From NCBI GenBank assembly GCA_900169235.1, contig FWCC01000239.1, forward strand, positions 1-64,000: a stretch of DNA of 64,000 nt, in the 5' to 3' direction. The notes under the pieces are model-generated. The model did no database searches, had not been told where the DNA came from, and saw only the letters and a list, made by a program, of their open reading frames with translations. The translations under genes and the position numbers were made by a program. Positions 56,215-64,000 of this stretch are shown piece after piece (position 1 is the stretch's first letter; the number at the start of each line of letters is the position of its first letter). Origin of the DNA: Zarea fungicola. Its lineage: Eukaryota > Ascomycota > Sordariomycetes > Hypocreales > Cordycipitaceae.

Positions 56215-57668
56215 TTGTGGAAAGCTGGCAGGTCTTTGGAAGCGCAAAGGAAACCAAGTTGTGTAAATCATGTCTACTTTTTTATTCATCTGTGGTGTTG
56301 GAAGACACTGGCAGACATGGCGTGAACGGTACTTGGCATGCACAAAGAAGCGCCAGCCTCAATTAGTGGATTGTGTGACGATTCAAAATAAAACTGGAAA
56401 TATTCCTTCTTTCTGAGAGACAGAAAAAAAAAAGGTCTTCAATTTTTGGTCTAGTTACCTGGTAGCAACTGCAGACAGCTACTCAAGGCCTAGGCCTCAT
56501 GATTCATTCCCGACAAGCAGAAACCACGTAAATGGGCAAGATGGAAAGAAAAACGTAGAATTTAGCAGAAATATCTCCAGAGCACTTGAGTGTGTTGTAG
56601 AGAGACTTTGAAGAATTGGAGAATTTTCATGAATACAGTCTGTCAACATAGCTCCTCTTGAGATGGCACACTGGTCCAAGGGGAAGGGCTGTTCAGTTGC
56701 CCCGACTTGGTGTTTTGCAACAGTTTGGTTGTGCCACCAATCAGCACATGTTTAACGGGCATTTGTTTATAGCGGCCAAGTCAAATGACCATACTTGATG
56801 ACACGACCGGATGTCCGACGTTGAGTTGGAATGATTGTTTCATAATTTGGAGCAAACACCAGTAATATCTCACTTTTTGTATTTCTTTTTTTCTGTGACT
56901 ATTTCTTTCTTTGTACTACATTTTTTCCAGGACAGTATCGTTCATGATGTAGAGTATAGGGTGGCTGAGATTGCCGCTGTGGCCGGATGCGTCACCGCCT
57001 GGCGTCGAGGCAGCCAGAAAGGTCATGGCGTCGCCGTGGCACTGTGGCAGGTACCTGGGCTGATAACAAGGTACCACTTGCATAGCGTCACTGGCCTGTA
57101 TTATGCCTTGAACATGGGCTGTAACTAGTGCTACTATGTAGAGCTCAGCACAATGACACAGCTTTCCCACTGTGGTTAGACACTCTAGCGCACAGGCAGC
57201 TGCCTATCGCCGCTTCTCACGCAACAAAGCCAGCCCAGCTCAGCCAGTCAGCTGCTATCTTTCCAAGTCACCTTCAAACCCCACGCTCTCGGTCCAACGT
57301 CCCATGACCGCCGTCTCTAACCATTTGCATTTACCACCAAAACATTACATTACTCCTCTGCGTCGTCGACACTTTGTTGCATCTTATCACGTCTTGCCTA
57401 CTTCAACTCTACCAACCACGATAGCGACAGCGAGCACGACCCCGACCGTCATCGTGTACCCGACCAATCTACCGCCCAGCCGTGTCCCAGGCATCTTGTC
57501 TAGTGCGTAATCGGATCTCGTCATTCACCTAATTGGCGACGAACCCAGCCTGCTCAACCTTGCCACCATCTCTCCACCACTATTCACTCCGGATACACGA
57601 ATTCCAATACCAGGAGAGTAACCACCCCATTCTCTCGGCGAGGTGGCGGTTCGGTCCAGTAACTCATC
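56215..57668. other. Intergenic; leader of the choline-transporter-like gene
   Basis: Unassigned spacer followed by a C/T-rich stretch (57,200-57,660) that is probably the 5' leader of the downstream gene. No supported gene. Confidence 0.5.
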
Positions 57669-60035
57669 ATGTTTTCTGAATGTGCGTACCCAAGCCCGTC
57701 TTGCTGCCTTGAGGCCGACCCTGCCTAACAAGCTCTCCATCTAGACGCTTCCAGGTTCCTAGCCCAGTCCCAGTCTCGCCTCTCCAACTTTGGCCAGCCC
57801 GATCACGACGACAACACCACACCCGACTGGCCACCCTCGAGGCCCGGCCGCAATCATCAGCGCGACACCGCCGGCCGCGGCGCCCCCGGCACACGATCCT
57901 TCCTGTCGCGTGGCTATGGCGGCAACCCCTACCAGCAAAACGGCACCGGCTCACGCTTCGGCAACCTCGCCTTTGCCTCCCGCATCTCCGCCGCCCAGGA
58001 TGCCCCGCTCTTCCACGGCACCCTCGACGAGTTTCGCGAGGAGGATGACGAGGAGGAACGAGATCGCGAGGCCGCTGACATGTTTGCCCTGCAGCGCTCA
58101 CGCCGTGTAGCCGCGGCCAGCAAGCTCGCCGAGAGCGTCGAATCCGACTACCACAGCAGAGGCTCGCTCAACGAGAGTACAGGCCACGACGACGACCCAT
58201 ACCGCGGGCGCGGGGCCGGTCGCGGCCTCCGAAGCAGTTGGAACGGAACTAGGAGCGGTTATCAACACCATGTAGCACACGACACACTTCTCGAAGAAGC
58301 CGAGGAGGTTGCCTCACCACCAAATAGAGCCTCGCCACAGAGCCGGGGTGCTAAGTCTGCCATGGTTGACGTAGGCTTGGAATCACAGGAAGAAGAGGAC
58401 GACGAACCGCCAGAATCACTTCTCGGCGAAGCACACACCGACTCGAGCCCGCCACCATTCCAGCGTTTTAAACAGCCATCAGGAGAGCAAGCTCCATTCT
58501 TACGACGCTCATCAACAGATCGATCAGAGCTGAGCAGTCTGCAGCGAGACGATCCGGCGCAAGGAGAACCCATGGAGGCGGGTCCCATGTATATTGAAGG
58601 CGAAATCTTTCGACACGACCCCTTCTTTGCCTGGATCTTCCTCATCAGCTTTGCTGCCATGCTCTCCACATTCGTCTTGGTATGGCTGCACACAGCCCCT
58701 AGGAAAAGCCCCGTGGGCGATACCATTTATACAACGCTCCAGAGCTCATTCCACATGCTCGCGGTGGACACCGTCGTCGCCATCTTTGTGTCATTTATCT
58801 GGCTGGCGGCATTGCGCTCCTTTGTTCGACCCCTGGTCAGCGTTATTCTTGTTGCTGTGCCAGTCATCATGTTTTCATTTTCACTATATGCATTTATATC
58901 TTCCTTCAAGGGTCGCACGCACGGGACCAGCACCCAAGACACGGTGATGCGCTGGGTGGCTGTTATCCCTGGCATATCGTGTATGCTGTGGCTATGGATG
59001 GTCAGCAAGAGCCGCAAGGCCATCCAGCAAGCCATTGAAATCTTGCAGTTTTCCTCGAGGATTCTCGCCCAAAACGCCGCGCTGCTCATCATGGGCTTCA
59101 GCTGCCTCGCCCTCATTGTCCTGTGGACGTGGGCCTGGCTCGTCATGTTTACGCGCGTTTTTATGGGCGGCTACTTTTCCAAGTCGCTCGTCCGCTTCGT
59201 CATCCAGGTATCGAGCTGGTGGCTCGGCGCCGCCTTTGTCTTTATGTACATGTGGACCATGTCTGTGATCAACGGCGTCCACCGCGCCACTACGGCGGCC
59301 ACAGTCTCGCAGTGGTACTTTCACCGCAACGCCGGCCCGGCCGCGCCGTCCAAGGACATTGTCGCGGCTGCTCTCGGCCACGCGGCGACTACGATTTTTG
59401 GAAGCATCTGCCAGTCTACGCTCCTGTCGCTGCTCGTGCGCGCGCCCTTGCTGTTTCTCCCCCGCCGGCTAGGCGCGGCCGTGACCAATATCGCCTCGTT
59501 CTGGATTCCGACGCCCGTCGTGGCATTGACTAACCCCCTCACTGTCACGTATGCGGCGATTCACTCTCAGAGTCTGGCGACGTCGGCCCGCGGCCTCGAC
59601 CAAATGGAGTTTGTGACGCCCGCGATGCCGACCACGACACTGACGCCGCGAGCTCTCCGCATGCGCGGCCAGCAAAATGGCTTGCTGCCGTACCGACTCG
59701 CCAAGCTTCTCCTAGTCGCCACGCGACTGATCATGGCTACGGGGCTTGGTTTCGCCGGTTGGGTTATTACCGCCAAGCAGCTGAACCTGACGCTCCCGGA
59801 CGGCATGGGCATGCGCGGCTCGGCGTATGCATACGTCGTCGGCCTCATGGCCAGCTTTATCGGATACTCGGTCATGGGGGCCATGGAGGGTGTCTTGAGC
59901 GGCATTGTCGATGCAGTGCTCATCTGCTACGGCAGCGAGAGGCGGATGGAGATGGGCCACGGGCGTTTCTGCTTGGAGGCTGCGTATTTGTTTGGCGAGA
60001 GGCGTGCCGGCGGCATTGGCGATGACCGGGTCTGA
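57669..60035 (+). CDS. Choline-transporter-like protein (CTL/SLC44, Pns1-type)
   Basis: Exons 57669-57681 (13 nt) and 57745-60035 give 767 residues. The first ~210 residues are hydrophilic and acidic (EEDDEEERDREAADMF). About ten membrane segments follow from residue 200, with the CTL core near the end: PYRLAKLLLVATRLIMATG, GSAYAYVVGLMASFIGYSV and CYGSERRMEMGHGRFC. This C-terminal pattern is that of the choline transporter-like family (DUF580). Related fungal proteins sit at cell tips and septa, and their choline transport role is debated. The tiny first exon MFSE plus exon 2 YASRFLAQSQSRLSNFG gives a natural start; starting inside exon 2 would lose this. Confidence 0.9.
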
Positions 60036-61745
60036 GTGCCCGGGTCTGATTGCCCAGGTAGGCGAGATTCAGTTTTGCCGTCAAATGTACGATAATACTA
60101 AATATGAAGGGGGATGGGCGATTTTGACGGGAAGGAGTTAGATGTAACGCCGAAGATTTTTAGAAGGATGAATACCCCAGCGTTAATTTATTACTGCATT
60201 ATCATTACGTCCGTCGGCTTCTCCTTTTTGATGGAAGCTCAAGTGGCGCATTTTTGTAAAGGTTGGGCGAAGACTATACAAAAGTAAGATGGGCTGTACA
60301 TCGCACGGAAACGACCACTGGCGTTCCCTGCGCACCTCTAACTCAAGCCTGCTCACCTATTCTCGAGGGTGCTTGATAAAAAGCAACCAACATGGTGTGT
60401 CAATATCTGCGTCGCTGGACCGACTGTTTTGGAGCTCTCATGAATCAACACTGAGTCACCAGGGCTAGCCAAGCCACACCGATGCCTGCCATTAAATTTT
60501 AAATCCGGCCCGTTTTATTCTATTTCTGCAGTACCCTTCGTGAGAGTCTCATCTTCTGAATGATTAATTACGGAGTTTGAGTAAGCAAAAGTCGCCAGAT
60601 GGGAAACAGTTCGGCTTACTCGTCCCCGATCCCGAATGAAACTAGGCTGTCGGGTTTTTATTAGCGCCACGATTGGTTGTTAGTGAGACCCGGTTGCGTC
60701 ACCGTCTCATATTGTGAACGGCTGAAAATGAAATGTTACAATAGCCTTATTTTGGGGGGTGAGACTTTGCAGACCGCGGCGGTGCACAATCTTGACCCGG
60801 TCCCGAGCGGGATGATTCATCGTGTGCCATGACAGTCGTCGACTTTTTTTTAAAGCTTTGAAATGCATTTTAAGAATTAAAAGTGTTACAATGGCGTTGG
60901 TGTATCCACATCCGCCTTGTAATTAAAAAAGTTGAGCACAACGATGACAGAATACAATACATCAAAGGTATGGGCACTCGAATTACACGACAGCACAGCA
61001 AGTGCTACTACCGGCACTGCTTCAGATTATTGACTTATCTACGGAGTATGTTTCTCAAAAGACATTAAAGAAAGATGCCACTTGAGCATTGAGTAATCAG
61101 ATCGTGTCAGAACATTGAAATGTTACCTCAGCAAGCCCCCAGTCCGTTACGCTAGGCCCTTTGCTTGCTCCATTCCATGGGTCCCGTCTGATCCGCTCCG
61201 CGGACGGTGATTCAGCGTGGGGGACATCTTTGACCACACCATTGGTCGATATTTTCCAAGTGGTTCCTCACCGCTGATTCATTGCCAATCTGCAAGGCAG
61301 TCAAATTGGAGGTGAAAGTGGATGCTCGCGTTGCCCAGTGTCGGACTACCATGGAGATTAACGGGCTTTGCTCAAGTTTTACTGCACAGAATCGCACCTC
61401 GCATAAGGAGTACCCCCAATGGGATTCCATTTGGGCTGTTCAATGGAGCCTTCCCTCTGTCCTGGATAGGGCGCTGGGATGATCCCCTCGGACCCGGGCA
61501 GCTATTAATTCCGTCAAGGGAGGGAGGGGTTGAATGTGGGAAATCTTTTGTTTTTGTTCCCGACGTCGATCTGTTTTTGTAGGAACAAATTGGATTCTGT
61601 TTCAAAATCATCTCGTAGTAGATAAATGGCAGCGTCTCCCAACTCTCACTGTCCGATTGTCTCACATTTTTTTGGTAAATCGACAACAAGGCTTGTCCAT
61701 TAGCTGAGGAGCAAAAAGAAATCCGGACAGAGCCCGACATTCACA
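60036..61745. other. Intergenic upstream of MFS transporter
   Basis: 1.7 kb with no supported gene; may include the long MFS promoter. TACGGAGT-like motifs recur (60570, 61038) without clear meaning. Confidence 0.5.
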
Positions 61746-63474
61746 ATGACGAGCCATTCAAACACAAGTTCAACAACAATAGACCATGCGGCCGCGGCCA
61801 GCACCGTTCCGGACCCGACAATGATGACGGCGGCGACGGAGGATGTGGAAGCGCAGCTGAAAAAGGAGACGACATCGACGTCCAAGCTTGACCGTGTGGT
61901 GTTTCCCGTGACGGATCTCGACGCGGGCATCGTCGGCTGGGACAGCCAGGACGACCCCAAGAACCCGCAAAACTTTGCGCCGCGCAAGAAATGGTTGATC
62001 CTGGCGCTTCTGAGCGCCATGACCATCATCTCGCCGCTGGCCTCGAGCATGTTTGCCCCTGCCGTCGGCTTCATGGCTCGCGAGTTTCATGAAACGAATG
62101 AGACGGTGATATCCCTGACCGTCAGCATATACTTGCTTGGCTACACTGTATGTTTTTAGACCCTTTCCTTCTTTCTCTTTTTTTTGTTGTCTTGAGATTT
62201 TGTTTTGCTAATGTAGAGACGTGAAATTTAAGGTCGGCCCCCTTCTACTCGCACCGTTGAGCGAAATCTATGGCCGCCGCATCGTCCTCAGCGCCGGCAA
62301 CTGGTTCTTCGTCGTCTGGCAGATTGGCTGCGCCCTCGCCCACAACATTGAGACGCTCGTCATCTGCCGCCTCCTCGCCGGCATTGGCGGCTCCGCGTGC
62401 CTCACGCTCGGCGCCGGCGTCATCGCCGACCTCTTTAGCGTCCAGCAGCGCGGCATGGCCACGGCGCTCTGGGCCCTGGGACCGCTCATCGGTCCCGTCG
62501 CCGGGCCAATCGCGGGAGGCTTCCTCGGCCAGGCGGCAGGCTGGCGCTGGGTGTTTTGGCTGCTGCTGATTGCGGGCGGTGTGCTATCGCTCATCGTTGA
62601 CCTGGTGAACCAAGAGACGTATGCGGCCGTGCTCCTGCGCAGAAAAGCGGCCGCGCTCGCCAAGGAGCTGGAGAGACCTGAGCTCCGGAGTGCGTTGGAT
62701 CCTGCCACGAAGATCTCGGCACGGGCTACGCTTAAAAAGGGACTGCTGCGCCCGCTCATGCTCTTGACCAAGTCGGCCATTGTCTCTCTTTTGTCAATTT
62801 ACATGGTATGTGCAAGAACTGCCCCCCCAGTGAATGCAATGTATGAAACTCTTACTAATTCATTAAAATAGGCACTCACATACGGCCTTTTATACCTTTT
62901 CTTCACAACCATCACGACCGTCATGACGGAGCAGTACGGCTTCTCCACTGGCCTCTCAGGTCTCGCCTACCTCGGCATCGGCATGGGCTTCTTCGCGGGA
63001 CTCATCGTCCTCGCCCTCGTCAACGACAGGATGATGATCAAGCTCGCCGCGCGCAACGGTGGCAAGTCCGAGCCCGAGATGCGCCTGCCCCTCCTCGCCT
63101 TCTTCGCGTGCATCCTGCCCATCAGCTTCTTCTGGTACGGCTGGACGGCCGAGAAGCACGTCCACTGGATCGTGCCCATCATCGGCATGTTCCCCTTTGG
63201 CTTCGGCATGATGGGCATCTTCATGCCCATCCAGACGTACGTGATTGACTGCTACCCGCTGTACGCGGCCTCGGGCAACGCCGCGCTCACGGCGACGCGC
63301 TCGCTGCTCGGCGCGCTGCTGCCCCTCGCCGGGCCGTCCATGTTCAAGTCGCTCGGCCTGGGCTGGGGCAACTCGCTGCTGGGATTCGTGGCGCTGGCCT
63401 TTGTGCCGCTGCCGTTCATCTTTACCCGCTACGGAAAGGCCATTCGACAGCGATACCCAGTGAATTTTGACTAA
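61746..63474 (+). CDS. MFS multidrug transporter (DHA1-type)
   Basis: Three exons (61746-62147, 62233-62805, 62872-63474) give 525 residues. A hydrophilic N-terminus ending DPKNPQNFAPRKKW is followed by 12 predicted membrane segments. Between TM2 and TM3, VGPLLLAPLSEIYGRR is the DHA1 motif A-like loop, and LGPLIGPVAGPIAGGF is the motif C of H+ antiporters. The second half opens ALTYGLLYLFFTTI. This family (Flu1/Tpo1-like) exports drugs or polyamines at the plasma membrane using the proton gradient. The substrate is not inferable. It is convergent with the DUF3425 gene at the edge. Confidence 0.93.
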
Positions 63475-63654
63475 ATGAAAGAGGAGCAACTTTTCCCTTT
63501 TCATTAAACTCAAGTTTCAAATAAAGGAGTCAGGAAATAGAAACACTGGGGTGTTTCTTGCCATTCACCACCCGACTCAAAAATTGGCCATCTTAATCCT
63601 TTTTTTACATACATTTTTGTATATACATGTTTTTACATATAGTTTCCATCGTAA

Positions 63655-64000
63655 TTAGATAAATTTATAGAGTATAGAATCAAGATGCATACCGACAAAA
63701 ATGTCCGGATACTGATCCACAAAGTCGCGCGTAATGGTCCAGCCATCCTCGCTGCCCGTAATCATCCTCTTAAAGCCTTCCCGCAGCACCAGCGCGTTGT
63801 CCTCGTCCCGCTCCAGCACGCCCTCCCCCCACGGCCAGCGCACGCGGAGGCAGCACGCCATCAGCGCAATCATGTCGCGCGAGGTGCTCCGGTACCGCGG
63901 CCACAGGCGGATCAAGTTGAGCCGCGCCGTCGGCCAGGGCACCAGATTCAGCGCCACGGGGTGCGGGATCGCGAGCTGGTCGCCCACGGGCCTCATGAAG
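63655..64000 (-). CDS. C-terminal end of a DUF3425 protein (bZIP-like transcription factor), runs off the window
   Basis: Partial: stop at 63655-63657, the rest lies past the right edge. About 113 residues are visible. HPVALNLVPWPTARLNLIRLW, then WPWGEGVLERDEDNALVLRE, FKRMITGSEDGWTI and DFVDQYPDIF match the conserved end of DUF3425, usually found behind a bZIP domain in fungal factors. The last ten residues after the YPDIF block are not typical and may include an unrecognised intron. The DNA-binding half is not in the window. Confidence 0.75.
   Translation of the reverse strand, partial: FMRPVGDQLAIPHPVALNLVPWPTARLNLIRLWPRYRSTSRDMIALMACCLRVRWPWGEGVLERDEDNALVLREGFKRMITGSEDGWTITRDFVDQYPDIFVGMHLDSILYKFI

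Noticed and set aside
57172..57510. 112-codon open frame before the choline-transporter-like gene
   Set aside because: Thr/Ser/Pro-rich, C/T-biased sequence consistent with a 5' leader; no similarity to known proteins visible.
1..64000. tRNA, rRNA, CRISPR or intact transposon
   Set aside because: I saw no tRNA B-box with a matching A-box and acceptor pairing, no direct-repeat arrays and no transposase or reverse transcriptase motifs; by-eye inspection could miss a single divergent tRNA.

Overview
The window is nuclear DNA of a filamentous ascomycete (Pezizomycotina; Sordariomycetes/Hypocreales is my inference from gene content). The signs are short GT..AG introns (about 45-130 bp) with CTAAC-like branch sites, GPI-anchored Crh-type GH16, Zn2Cys6 and DUF3425 transcription factors, a fungal PMT2 and small cysteine-rich secreted proteins. 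I see no rRNA, tRNA, CRISPR array or intact transposon. Exon coordinates come from reading splice sites by eye and checking that phases add up.

Layout. 1.0-5.5 kb: an ABCC transporter on the minus strand with an in-frame stop before its second ATPase domain. 6.8-14.7 kb: a conserved housekeeping block with a 70-residue MOZART1 (gamma-tubulin complex) gene in three exons, a CHY/RING ubiquitin ligase, the O-mannosyltransferase PMT2 and a Rab4-type GTPase. 16-19 kb: two secreted proteins, one with a broken frame and one small and cysteine-rich. 20.6-26.7 kb: transaldolase, a bHLH factor, a short-chain dehydrogenase and a secreted arylsulfotransferase-like protein. 28.3-31.7 kb: an aldo-keto reductase converging on a frame-broken dihydroflavonol-reductase-like gene.

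34.2-45.8 kb is the most interesting part. It holds an ISG12/IFI6-family membrane protein, a complete nitric oxide synthase (about 1052 residues: zinc CX4C, heme Cys, Arg-binding Glu, FMN, FAD and NADPH domains), a CPC1/GCN4-like bZIP factor, a flavohemoglobin (NO dioxygenase) and a kynurenine-aminotransferase-type enzyme. A NO source, a NO sink and a plausible regulator thus lie within about 8.6 kb. That looks like a self-contained nitric oxide module, although co-function is inferred from proximity only.

47-64 kb: an alpha/beta hydrolase, a Zn2Cys6 factor, a Crh-type GH16 cell-wall transglycosylase, a class I glutamine amidotransferase, a choline-transporter-like protein, an MFS drug transporter and, at the right edge, the C-terminal end of a DUF3425 protein. 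The 26-53 kb stretch has long gene-poor spacers, gene fragments and one of the broken genes, and looks like lineage-specific accessory DNA. Three genes in the window carry single lesions; two of these are +1 shifts at 7-base homopolymers, so assembly error must be excluded before calling decay.
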